The notes beneath the pieces are model-generated. The model was not told the DNA's origin. It did no database searches and was given only the letters and a program-made list of their open reading frames with translations. From contig JAHQIY010000041.1 in NCBI GenBank assembly GCA_019054805.1, positions 248,001 to 312,000 of the forward strand: a stretch of DNA of 64,000 nt. The letters run 5' to 3'. The stretch comes from Brachionus manjavacas. Its lineage: Eukaryota > Rotifera > Eurotatoria > Ploima > Brachionidae. A program made the translations under genes and the position numbers. Each line of letters starts with the position of its first letter. The first letter of the stretch is position 1. Below, piece by piece: positions 52,101 to 64,000 of this stretch.

Positions 52101-55100
52101 GCTTTCTTGAATTTGAGCTATTAGTCATTATCGTAGCTAGAAAATTGACCATTCTGCAGTGACTTGAAAACTGAGTCCTTGGCAAACACTTGTAAGTTTC
52201 CCATGTGCATAACTTTTCGAATCTTAGACCTTTTTTTAATCTGTAAAAGCCAAAGTCAAGAAAATATCAAGATCTTTCTAGTGGTAATTTTGGTTTTGCA
52301 TAATTCGAAAAATTCATTGCAAAAAACCCATTTGAAAAACGTCAAAAAATGGGTTTTTTGCTCTTTTTCGAAGTCCCCTAATTTTTTGTTCTTTTACTTT
52401 TTTGGACTCCTGTAAATTGTATCATGCAGAACTTTTTGCGTTCTTGAATTTGAGTTATTAATCATTATCGTAGCTAAAAAATTGACCATTCTGCAGTGAC
52501 TTGAAAACTGAGTCCTTGGCAAACACTTGTAAGTTTCCCATGTGCATTACTTTTCGAATCTTTGACCTTTTTTTGATCTGTAAAAGCCAAAGTCAAGTAA
52601 ATTTCAAGATCTATCTAGTGGTAACTTCGGTTTTGCATAATTCGAAAAATTCATTGCAAAAAACCCATTTGAAAAACGTCAAAAAATGGGTTTTTTGCTC
52701 TTTTTCGAAGTCGCCTAATTTCTTGTCCTTTAGACTTTTTGGACTCCTGTAAATTGTATCATGCAGAACTTTTTGCGTTCTTGAATTTGAGTTATTAATC
52801 ATTATCGTAGCTAGAAAATTGACCATTCTGCAGTGACTTGAAAACTGAGTCCTTGGCAAACACTTGTTAGTTTCCCATGTGCATAACTTTTCGAATCTTT
52901 GACCTTTTTTTGATCTGTAAAAGCCAAAGTCAAGAAAATTTCAAGATCTATCTAGTGGTAATTTCGGTTTTGCATAAATCGAAAAATTCATTGCAAAAAA
53001 CCCATTTGAAAAACGTCAAAAAATGGGTTTTTTGCTCTTTTTCGAAGTCCCCTAATTTTTTGTTCTTTTACCTTTTGTGACTCCTGTGAAATTTTATCAT
53101 GCAGAACTTTTTGCGTTCTTGAATTTGAGTTATTAATCATTATCGTAGCTAAAAAATTGACCATTCTGCAGTGACTTGAAAACTGAGTCCTTGGCAAACA
53201 CTTGTAAGTTTCCCATGTGCATAACTTTTCGAATCTTTGACCTTTTTTTGATCTGTAAAAGCCAAAGTAAAGAAAATTTCAAGATCTATCTAGTGGTAAT
53301 TTTGGTTTGCATAATTCGAAAAATTCATTGCAAAAAACCCATTTGAAAAACGTCAAAAAATGGGTTTTTTGCTCTTTTTCGAAGTCGCCTAATTTCTTGT
53401 CCTTTTGACTTTTTGGACTCCTGTAAATTGCATCATGCAGAACTTTTTGCGTCCTTGAATTTGAGATTTTAATCATTATCGGAACTAGAAAATTGACCAT
53501 TATGCAGTGACTTGAAAACTGAGTCCTTGGCAAACACTTGTAAGTTTCCCATGTGCATAACTTTTCGAATCTTTGACCTTTTTTTGATCTGTAAAAGCCA
53601 AAGTCAAGAAAATATCAAGATCTTTCTAGTGGTAACTTCGGTTTTGCATAATTCGAAAAATTCATTGCAAAAAACCCATTTGAAAAACGTCAAAAAATGG
53701 GTTTTTTGCTCTTTTTCGAAGTCGCCTAATTTTTTGTTCTTTTACCTTTTTGGACTCCTGTGAAATTTTATCATGTAGAACTTTTTGCGTTCTTGAATTT
53801 GAGTTATTAATCATTATCGTAGCTAAAAAATTGACCATTCTGCAGTTACTTGAAAACTGAGTCCTTGGCAAACACTTGTAAGTTTCCCATGTGCATAAGA
53901 ATCTTTGACCTTTTTTGATCTGTAAAAGCCAAAGTCAAGAAAATTTCAAGATCTATCTAGTGGTAACTTCGGTTTTGCATAATTCGAAAAATTCATTGCA
54001 AAAAACCCATTTGAAAAACGTCAAAAAATGGGTTTTTTGCTCTTTTTCGAAGTCGCCTAATTTTTTGTTCTTTTGCCTTTTGTGACTCCTGTGAAATTTT
54101 ATCATGTAGAACTTTTTGCGTTCTTGAATTTGAGTTATTAATCATTATCGTAGCTAAAAAATTGACCATTCTGCAGTTACTTGAAAACTGAGTCCTTGGC
54201 AAACACTTGTAAGTTTCCCATGTGCATAACTTTTCGAATCTTTGACCTTTTTTTGATCTGTAAAAGCCAAAGTCAAGAAAATTTCAAGATCTTTCTAGTG
54301 GTAACTTCGGTTTTGCATAAATCGAAAAATTCATTGCAAAAAACCCATTTGAAAAACGTCAAAAAATGGGTTTTTTGCTCTTTTTCGAAGTCGCCTAATT
54401 TCTTGTCCTTTTACTTTTTGGACTCCTGTGAAATTTTATCATGTAGAACTTTTTGCGTTCTTGAATTTGAGTTATTAATCATTATCGTAGCTAAAAAATT
54501 GACCATTCTGCAGTTACTTGAAAACTGAGTCCTTGGCAAACACTTGTAAGTTTCCCATGTGAGAATCTTTGACCTTTTTTTGATCTGTAAAAGCCAAAGT
54601 CAAGAAAAATTTCAAGATCTATCTAGTGGTAACTTCGGTTTTGCATAATTCGAAAAATTCATTGCAAAAAACCCATTTGAAAAACGTCAAAAAATGGGTT
54701 TTTTGCACTTTTCGAAGTCGCCTAATTTTTTGTTCTTTTGCCTTTTGTGACTCCTGTGAAATTTTATCATGTAGAACTTTTTGCGTTCTTGAATTTGAGT
54801 TATTAATCATTATCGTAGCTAAAAAATTGACCATTCTGCAGTTACTTGAAAACTGAGTCCTTGGCAAACACTTGTAAGTTTCCCATGTGCATAACTTTTC
54901 GAATCTTTGACATTTTTTTGATCTGTAAAAGCCAAAGTCAAGAAAATTTCAAGATCTATCTAGTGGTAACTTCGGTTTTGCATAATTCGAAAAATTTATT
55001 GCAAAAAACCCATTTGAAAAACGTCAAAAAATGGGTTTTTTGCTCTTTTTCGAAGTCGCCTAATTTTTTGTTCTTTTACCTTTTTGGACTCCTGTGAAAT

Positions 55101-58100
55101 TTTATCATGTAGAACTTTTTGCGTTCTTGAATTTGAGTTATTAATCATTATCGTAGCTAAAAATTGACCATTCTGCAGTTACTTGAAATTTGAGTCCTTG
55201 GCAAACACTTGTAAGTTTCCCATGTGCGAATCTTTGACCTTTTTTTGATCTGTAAAAGCCAAAGTCAAGAAAATATCAAGATCTTTCTAGTGGTAACTTC
55301 GGTTTTGCATAATTCGAAAAATTCATTGCAAAAAACCCATTTGAAAAACGTCAAAAAATGGGTTTTTTGCCCTTTTTACGAAGTCGCCTAATTTCTTGTT
55401 CATTTACCTTTTTGGACTCCTGTAAATTGTATCATGTAGAACTTTTTGCGTTCTTGAATTTGAGTTATTAATCATTATCGTAGCTAAAAAATTGACCATT
55501 CTGCAGTTACTTGAAAACTGAGTCCTTGGCAAACACTTGTAAGTTTCCCATGTGAGAATCTTTGACCTTTTTTTGATCTGTAAAAGCCAAAGTCAAGAAA
55601 ATTTCAAGATCTATCTAGTGGTAACTTCGGTTTTGCATAATTCGAAAAATTCATTGCAAAAAACCCATTTGAAAAACGTCAAAAAATGGGTTTTTTGCTC
55701 TTTTTCGAAGTCGCCTAATTTTTTGTTCTTTTACCTTTTTGGACTCCTGTAAATTGTATCATGTAGAACTTTTTGCGTCCTTGGATTTGAGATTTTAATC
55801 ATTATCGGAGCTAGAAAATTGACCATTCTGCAGTGACTTGAAAACTGAGTCCTTGGCAAACACTTGTAAGTTTCCCATGTGCATAACTTTTCGAATCTTT
55901 GACCTTTTTTTGATCTGTAAAAGCCAAAGTCAAGAAAATTTCAAGATCTTTCTAGTGGTAACTTTGGTTTTGCATAATTCGAAAAATTCATTGCAAAAAA
56001 CCCATTTGAAAAACGTCAAAAAATGGGTTTTTTGCTTCTTTTCGAAGTCGCCTAATTTTTTGTTCTTTTACCTTTTTGGACTCCTGTGAAATTTTATCAT
56101 GTAGAACTTTTTGCGTTCTTGAATTTGAGTTATTAATCATTATCGTAGCTAAAAAATTGACCATTCTGCAGTTACTTGAAATTTGAGTCCTTGGCAAACA
56201 CTTGTAAGTTTCCCATGTGCATAACTTTTCGAATCTTTGACCTTTTTTTGATCTGTAAAAGCCAAAGTCAAGAAAATTTCAAGATCTATCTAGTGGTAAC
56301 TTCGGTTTTGCATAATTCGAAAAATTTATTGCAAAAAACCCATTTGAAAAACGTCAAAAAATGGGTTTTTTGCTCTTTTTCGAAGTCGCCTAATTTTTTG
56401 TTCTTTTACCTTTTTGGACTCCTGTGAAATTTTATCATGTAGAACTTTTTGCGTTCTTGAATTTGAGTTATTAATCATTATCGTAGCTAAAAATTGACCA
56501 TTCTGCAGTTACTTGAAATTTGAGTCCTTGGCAAACACTTGTAAGTTTCCCATGTGCGAATCTTTGACCTTTTTTTGATCTGTAAAAGCCAAAGTCAAGA
56601 AAATTTCAAGATCTATCTAGTGGTAACTTCGGTTTTGCATAATTCGAAAAATTTATTGCAAAAAACCCATTTGAAAAACGTCAAAAAATGGGTTTTTTGC
56701 TCTTTTTCGAAGTCGCCTAATTTTTTGTTCTTTTACCTTTTTGGACTCCTGTGAAATTTTATCATGTAGAACTTTTTGCGTTCTTGAATTTGAGCTATTA
56801 ATCATTATCGTAGCTAGAAAATTGACCATTCTGCAGTGACTTGAAAACTGAGTCCTTGGCAAACACTTGTAAGTTTCCCATGTGCATAACTATTCGAATC
56901 GTTGACCTTTTTTTGATCTGTAAAAGCCAAAGTCAAGAAAATTTCAAGATCTATCTAGTGGTAACTTCGGTTTTGCATAATTCGAAAAAATTCATTGCAA
57001 AAAACCCATTTGAAAAACGTCAAAAAATGGGTTTTTTGCTCTTTTTCGAAGTCGCCTAATTTTTTGTTCTTTTACCTTTTTGGACTCCTGTGAAATTTTA
57101 TCATGTAGAACTTTTTGCGTTCTTGAATTTGAGTTATTAATCATTATCGTAGCTAAAAAATTGACCATTCTGCAGTTACTTGAAATTTGAGTCCTTGGCA
57201 AACACTTGTAAGTTTCCCATGTGCGAATCTTTGGCCCTTTTGATCTGTAAAAGCCAAAGTCAAGAAAATTTCAAGATCTATCTAGTGGTAACTTCGGTTT
57301 TGCATAATTCGAAAAATTTATTGCAAAAAACCCATTTGAAAAACGTCAAAAAATGGGTTTTTTGCTCTTTTTCGAAGTCGCCTAATTTTTTGTTCTTTTA
57401 CCTTTTTGGACTCCTGTGAAATTTTATCATGTAGAACTTTTTGCGTTCTTGAATTTGAGTTATTAATCATTATCGTAGCTAAAAATTGACCATTCTGCAG
57501 TTACTTGAAATTTGAGTCCTTGGCAAACACTTGTAAGTTTCCCATGTGCGAATCTTTGACCTTTTTTTGATCTGTAAAAGCCAAAGTCAAGAAAATTTCA
57601 AGATCTATCTAGTGGTAACTTTGGTTTTGCATAATTCGAAAAATTCATAGCAAACCAATTTGAAAAACGTCAAAAAATGGGTTTTTTGCTCTTTTTCGAA
57701 GTCGCCTAATTTTTTGTTCTTTTACCTTTTTGGACTCCTGTAAATTGTATCATGTAGAACTTTTTGCGTTCTTGAATTTGAGATACTAATCATTATCGTA
57801 GCTAGAAAATTGACCATTCTGCAGTGACTTGAAAACTGAGTCCTTGGCAAACACTTGTAAGTTTCCCATGTGCATAACTTTTCGAATCTTTGACCTTTTT
57901 TTGATCTGTAAAAGCCAAAGTCAAGAAAATATCAAGATCTATCTAGTGGTAACTTTGGTTTTGCATAATTCGAAAAATTCATTGCAAAAAACCCATTTGA
58001 AAAACGTCAAAAAATGGGTTTTTTGCTCTTTTTCGAAGTCGCCTAATTTTTTGTTCTTTTACCTTTTGTGACTCCTGTGAAATTTTATCATGTAGAACTT

Positions 58101-58640
58101 TTTGCGTTCTTGAATTTGAGTTATTAATCATTATCGTAGCTAAAAAATTGACCATTCTGCAGTTACTTGAAAACTGAGTCCTTGGCAAACACTTGTAAGT
58201 TTCCCATGTGCATAACTTTTCGAATCTTTGACCTTTTTTTGATCTGTAAAAGCCAAAGTCAAGAAAATTTCAAGATCTATCTAGTGGTAACTTCGGTTTT
58301 GCATAATTCGAAAAATTCATTGCAAAAAACCCATTTGAAAAAGTTCAAAAAATGGGTTTACCTTTAAGGACTCAGATTTTCAATTGTAATCATGCAGAAC
58401 TTTTTGCGTTCTTGAATTTTTTAGATACGATAATGATTTATCGTAACTAGAAAATTATTGACCATTCTGCAGTGATTTGAAAACTGAGTTCTTGGCAAGA
58501 ACTGCAAAAAGTTCTACATTGTGCATAAAATTTCACTAAGAAATCTTTGACCTTTTTTTGATCTATAAAGCCAAAGTCAAGAAAATATCAAAATCTATCT
58601 AGTGGTAACTTTAGTTTTGCGACTTCGAAAATTTTAGAGC
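43130..58640 (+). repeat. 337-bp satellite array, forward arm, about 45 copies
   Basis: Tandem head-to-tail monomers of about 337 bp. Successive copies of the TGAGTCCTTGGCAAACACTTG block are spaced 336-338 bp, and 29 intervals between 44424 and 54181 average 336.4. The first copy (43130-43280) is diverged, as expected at an array edge. Monomers are highly similar and differ at recurring positions, for example TGTAAATTGTATC versus TGTGAAATTTTATC, CTAAAAAATTG versus CTAGAAAATTG, and GTTACTTG versus GTGACTTG. Each monomer has a strong foldback. Short open frames on both strands (60-115 codons) repeat with the monomer and are not genes. Array size, tandem form and edge decay suggest a centromeric, subtelomeric or other heterochromatic satellite. 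Confidence 0.97.
45238..45306. repeat. Satellite foldback (representative copy)
   Basis: The inner stem is GCAAAAAACCCATTT (45253-45267) with its exact complement AAATGGGTTTTTTGC (45281-45295) around a 13-base loop. The outer stem is TTCGAAAAA (45238-45246) with TTTTTCGAA (45298-45306). Twenty-four base pairs in all, broken by a small asymmetric bulge. It is present in nearly every monomer. Confidence 0.95.
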
Positions 58641-61600
58641 AAAAAAACCCATTTTTTGACGTTTTTCAAAAAATAGGGTTTTTTGCAATGAAATTTTTGA
58701 ATTATGCAAAACCCAAAATTTACCACTAGAAAGATCTTGATATTTTGACTTTAGCTTTTACAAGATCAAAAAAAAGGTCTAAGAATTCAGAAAAGGTTAT
58801 GCACATGGGAAGACTTACGAAACTGTTCTGCCAAGGACTCGGTTTTCAAGTAACTGCAGAATGGTCAATTTTCTAGCTACGATAATGATTAATAACTCAA
58901 TATCAAGAACGCAAAAAAAGTTCTACATGATACAATTTCACGGGAGGAGTCCAAAAAGGTAAAAGAACAAAAAATTAGGCGACTTCGAAAAAGAGCAAAA
59001 AACCACATTTTTTGAACGTTTTTCAAATGGAGTTTTTGCAATAAATTTTTCGAGAATTATGCAAACCGAAGTTACCACTAGACTAGATCTTGAAATTTTC
59101 TTGACTTTTGGCTTTTACAGATCAAAAAAAAGGTCAAAAGATTCGAAAAGTAATGCACATAGGAAACTTACAAGTGTTTGCCAAAGACTGAGTTTTCAAG
59201 TCACTGCAGAATGGGTCAATTTTTTAGCTACGATAATGATTAGTAGCTCAAATTCAAGAAAGCAAAAAGTTCTACATGATACAATTTACAGAAGTCCAAA
59301 AAGTCAAAAGGACAAGAAATTAGGCGACTTCGAAAAGAAGCAAAAAACCCATTTTTTGACCTTTTCAAATTGGTTTTTTGCAACGAATTTTTCGAATTAT
59401 GGAAAACCAAAGTTACCACTAGATAGATCTTGAAATTTTCTTGACTTTGGCGATTACAGATCAAAAAAAAGGTAAAAGATTCGAAAAGTTATGCACATGG
59501 AAAACTTACAAGTGCTTGCCAAGGACTCAAATTTCAAGTGGCTGCAGAATGGTCAATTTTAAGCTACGGCATAATGATTAATAACTCAAATTCAAGAACG
59601 CAAAAAGTTCTACCATGATCAAAATTTCACAGGAAATGTCCATAAAGGTTAAAGAACAAGAAATTAGAGCGACTTCCGAAAAAGAGCAAAAAACCCATTT
59701 TTTTTGACGTTTTCAAATGGGTTTTTTGCTATGAATTTTTCGAATTATGCAAAACCGAAATTACCACTAGAATAAGATCTTGAAATCTTTCTTGACTTTG
59801 AAAGCTTTTACAGAATCAAAAAAGGTCAAAGATTCGAAAAGTTATGCACATGGGAAACCTACAAGTGTTTGCCAAGGAACTCAGTTTCAAGTAACTGCAG
59901 AATGGTCAATTTTCTAGCTACGATAATGATTAATAACTCAATATCAAGAACGCAAAAAGTTCTGCATGATAAAATTTCACAGGAGTCCAAAGAGGTAAAA
60001 GAACAAAAAATTAGAGCGACTTCGAAAAGAGCAAAAACCCATTTTTTGACGTTTTTCAAATGGGTTTTTTGCAGTAAATTTTCGAATTTATGCAGAAACC
60101 AAAGTTACCACTAGATGTCAGATCTTGAAATTTTCTTGACTTTGGCTTTACAGATCAAAAAAAGGTCGAAAAGTTATTCGAAAAGTTATGCACATGGGAA
60201 ACTTACAAGTGTTTGCCAAGGACTCAGTTTTCAAGTCACTGCAGAAGTGGTCAATTTTCTAGCTACGATAATGATTAGTAACTCAAATTCAAGAACGCAA
60301 AAGTTCTGCGCATGATACAATTTACAGGAGTCCATAAAGGTAAAAGAACAAAAAATTGGGCGACTTCGAAAAAGGCATAAAAACCCCATTTTTTGACGTT
60401 TTTCAAATGGGTTTTTTTGAAATAAATTTTTCGAATTATGCAAAACCAAAGTTACCACTAGATAGATCTTGAAATTTTCTTGACTTTGGCTTCTACAGAT
60501 CAAAAAAAGGCCAAAGATTCGAAAAGTTATGCACATGGGAAACTTACAAGTGTTTGCCAAGGATCGAAATTTCGAAGTCACTTGCGGGAGAATGGGTCAA
60601 TTTTCTGGCTACGATAATGATTAAATAACTCAAATTCAAGAACGCAAAAAAGTTCTACATGAAATGCTTCACAGGAGTCCAAAAAAGGTAAAGAGAACAA
60701 AAAATTAGGCGACTTCTGAAAAAGAGCAAAAAACCCATTATTTTGACGTTTTTTCAAATGGGTTTTTTGCAATAAATTTTTTTCGAATTATGCAAAACCA
60801 AAATTACCACTAGAAAGATCTTGAAATTTTCTTGACTTTTTGGCTCTTACAGATCAAAAAAAGGTCAAAGATTCGAAAAGTTATGCACATGGGAAACTTA
60901 CAAGTGTTTGCCAATGACTCAGTGAGTTTTCAAGTCACTGCAGAATGGTCAATTTTCCCGAAGCTCCGATAATGATTAAAATCTCAAATTCAAAAGACGC
61001 AAGAAAGTTCTACATGATACAATTTACAGGAGTCCAAAAATGAGGACAGAAAAATTAGGCGACTTCGAAATAGAGCCAAAAAAACACATTTTTTGACGAT
61101 TTTTCAAATGGAGTTTTTTGCAATGAATTTTTCGAGATTTTGCAAAACCAAAGTTACCACTAGACCTAGATGTTGAAATTTTCTTGACTTTGGTTTTTAC
61201 AGATCAAAAAAAGGTCAAAGATTCGAAAAGTTATGCACATGGGAAACTTACAGAGTGTTTGCCAAGGACTCAGTTTTTCAGTCACTGCAGAGAGATGGTC
61301 AATTTTCTAGCTACGATAATGATGCTCAAATTCAAGAACGCAAAAAGTTCTACATATTGATAAAATTCTCACAGGAGTCCAAAAAGTTAAAAGGACAAAA
61401 AATTAGAGCGACTTCGAAAAGATCAAAAAACCCATTTTTTGACGTTTTTCAAATGGGTTTTTTACGTAAAATTTTTCGAGATTATACAAGAGCAAAATTA
61501 CCACCTAGATAGATCTTGATATTTTCTTGACTTTGGCCTTTACAGATCAAAAAAAAGGTCAAAGATTCGCAAAATTATGTTTGCATGGGAAACTTACTGA

Positions 61601-64000
61601 AGTGCTTGCCAAAGACTCAAATTTCAAGTCACTGCAAAATGGTCAATTTTTAGCTTTTACGATAATGATTAATGAACTCAAATTCAAGAACGCAAAAAGT
61701 TCTACATGATTCAAAATTTCACAGGAGTCCAAAAAGTAAAAGGACAAAAAATTAGAGGCGACTTCAGAAAAAGAGCAAAAAACCCATATTTTGACATTTT
61801 TCAAATAGGTTTTTTGCAACGAATTTTTCGAATTATGGAAAACCAAAGTTACCACTAGATAGATCTTGAAATTTTCTTGACTTTGGCGATTACAGATCAA
61901 AAAAAAGGTAAAAGATTCGAAAAGTTATGCACATGGGAAACATACAAGTGTTTGACAAAGACTCAGATTTCAAGTAACTGCAGAATCAGGTCAATTTTCT
62001 AGCTACGATAATGATTAATAACTCAAATTCAAGAACGCAAAAAGTTCTACATGATACAATTTCACAGGAGTCCACATAAAGGTAAGAACAACTAAAAAAT
62101 AGGCGAACTTCGAAAAGAGCAAAAAAGGCCCACATTTTTTTTGACACGTTTTTCAAATGGGTTTTTTGCAATGAAATTTTTCCGAATTATGCAAAACCGA
62201 AGTTACCACTAGATAGATCTTGAAATTTTCTTGACTTTGGCTTTTACAAGATCAAAAAGAAGGAATTCAAAGATTCGAAAAGTTATGCACATGGGAAACT
62301 TACAAGTGTTTGCCAAGGACTCAGTTTTCAAGTCACTGCAGAATGGTCAATTTTCTAGCTACGATAATGATTAATAGCTCAAATTCAAGAACGCAAAAAG
62401 TTCTACATAATACAATTTATAGGAGTCCAAAAAGTTTAAAGGACAAAAAATTAGGCGACTTCGAAAAAAAGCAAACAACCCATTTTCTGACGTTTTTCAA
62501 ATGGGTTTTTTGCGATGAATTTTTTCGAATTATGCAAAACCGAAGTTACCACTAGATAGATCTTGAAATTTTCTTGACTTTGGCTTTTACAGATCAAAAA
62601 AAGGTCAGAGATTCGAAAAGTTATGCACATGGGAAACTTACAAGTGTTTGCCAAGGACTCAGTATTCAAGTAACTGCCGAGATGGTCAATGGTTTTTAGC
62701 TTCCACGATAATGATTAATAACTCAAATTCAAGAACGCAAAGTTCTACATGTTACAATTTCACAGGAGTCACAAAAGGCAAAAGAACAAAAAATTAGGCG
62801 ACTTCGAAAAAACAAAAAACCCGATTTTTTGGCCCGTTTTTTCAAAATGGGTTTTGTTGCAATGAATTTTTCGAATTATGCAAAACCGCAGTTACCACTA
62901 GATAGATCTTATAGAAATTTTCTTGACTTTGGCTTTTACAGATCAAAAAAAGGTCAAAGATTCGAAAAGTTATGCACATGGGAAACTTACAAGTGTTTGC
63001 CAAGGACTCAGTTTTCAAGTAAACTGCAGAGATGAGTCAATTTTCTAGCTACGATAATGATTAATAACTCAAATTCAAGAACGCAAAGAAGTTCTACATG
63101 ATAAAATTTCACAGGAGTCGCAAAAAAGTAAAGAACAAAAAAATTAGGCGACTTCGAAAAAAAACATAAAAACCCATTTTTTTGACGTTTTTCAAATGGG
63201 TTTTTGCAGTGTAATTTCGAAATTATGCAAAACCAAAGTTACCACTAGAATAGATCTTGAAATTTTCTTTGACTTTGGCTCTTACAGATCAAAAAAAGGT
63301 CAAAAGATTCGAAAAAGTTATGCACATGGGAAACTTACAAGTGTTTGCCAAGGACTCGAGTTTTCAAGTCACTGCAGAATGGTCCAATTTTCTAGCTACG
63401 ATAATGATTAATATCTCAAATTCAAGAACGCAAAAAAGTTCTGCATGATACAATTTACAGGAAGTCCAAAAAGTCTAAAGGACAAGAAATTAGGCGACTT
63501 CGAAAAAGAGCAAAAAAGCCACATTTTTTGACGTTTTTTCAAATGGAGTTTTTTGCAATGAATTTTTCGAATTATGCAAAACCAAAAGTTACCACTTTAG
63601 ATAGATCTTGAAAATTTTCTTTACTTTGAAAACTTTTACAGATCCAAAAAAGGTCAAAGATTCGAAAAGTTATGCACATGGGAAACTTTTACAAGTGTTT
63701 GCCAAGGACTCAGTTTTCAAGTCACTGCAGAATGGTCAATTTTTTAGCTACGATAATGATTAATAACTCAAATTCAAGAACATACAAAAAGTTCTGCATG
63801 ATAAAATTTCACAGGAGTCACAAAAGTTAAAAGAACAAAAGATTAGGCGACTTCGAAAAAGAGCAAAAAACCCATTTTTGACGTTTTTTCCAAATGGGTT
63901 TTTTGCAATGAATTTTTCGAATTGCCAAATGCAAAGTTAAAACTAGATAGATCTTGAAATTTTGCTGTTACTTTTTGGCTTTTACGGATCAAAAAAAGGT
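58641..64000 (-). repeat. Same satellite, inverted arm, about 16 copies to the window end
   Basis: After 58640 the same monomer continues in reverse complement (CAAAAAACCCATTTTTTGACG... with GAAAAGTTATGCACATGGGAA). Sixteen foldback centres between about 58645 and 63870 give a mean period of about 348 bp, 3% longer than the forward arm. The excess comes from scattered single extra bases that differ from copy to copy. The junction zone 58370-58700 is a diverged mixture of both strands. The array runs off the right edge. Confidence 0.93.

Noticed and set aside
43096-58367. Dozens of 60-115 codon frames on both strands (such as those beginning MKTESLANTCKF or MPRTQFSSHC)
   Set aside because: They recur with the 337-bp monomer, lie on both strands over the same DNA and are disrupted copy by copy. 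They follow from satellite sequence and are not a gene family.
43130-64000. CRISPR-like array
   Set aside because: The unit is 337 bp of fully repeated sequence with no short repeat and unique spacer pattern, in a eukaryotic context.

Overview
This is an AT-rich (visually about three-quarters A+T) animal nuclear segment with small genes, mostly tiny introns (about 40-70 bp, GT-AG) and many transposable elements. The gene content (NDRG, calpain, class II CPD photolyase, ZCCHC8, a TMEM272-like protein, a WD40 protein), together with the LINE and MULE styles, points to a small invertebrate. A monogonont rotifer of the Brachionus type is my best guess, but this is inference from style and not a database match.

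Left part (1-27.5 kb). A decayed LINE reverse transcriptase (100-990, minus) is followed by a complete 8-exon NDRG gene (2566-4069), a deleted pogo-type transposon (7105-7688) and a 6-exon calpain (9285-14093) whose fourth intron is 2.8 kb and full of repeats. Next come two head-to-head LINE fragments (14.8-15.7 kb), a probable solo LTR (15845-16044), a tiny TPR-like ORF, a MITE with 8-bp target duplications (18742-19092), an intronless class II photolyase (19440-21137, minus), a broken LINE (22.2-23.6 kb) and a 5-exon ZCCHC8 gene (23899-26018, minus) with a foldback element in its last intron.

Middle part (27.5-43.1 kb). A deleted LINE lies on the minus strand (27480-36260). A Ty3/gypsy-type LTR retrotransposon (28573-35861) sits inside its ORF1. 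The gypsy element looks whole: its 284-bp LTRs read as identical, its target duplication is AAAG, and it has a membrane-segment ORF, a gag-pol frame and a third ORF with an RRM-like fold. The palindrome GACGTC occurs 18 times along it, in all three codon phases. Then come an eight-repeat WD40 gene, a tRNA-like SINE, a 4-exon TMEM272-like gene and a MULE with 95-bp terminal inverted repeats (39681-42457).

Right part (43.1-64 kb, one third of the window). This is a 337-bp satellite, about 45 copies in one orientation and then about 16 in the opposite orientation after a turn near 58.64 kb. Each monomer carries a strong 69-nt foldback. Part of the array has a four-monomer higher-order period. 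The inverted arm has a period of about 348 bp and many private single-base insertions, which look more like unpolished long-read sequence than biology. Short ORFs in the array are shadows of the repeat.

The host genes appear to be unrelated neighbours, each with its own strand and promoter. I see no operon-like or cooperative gene system.
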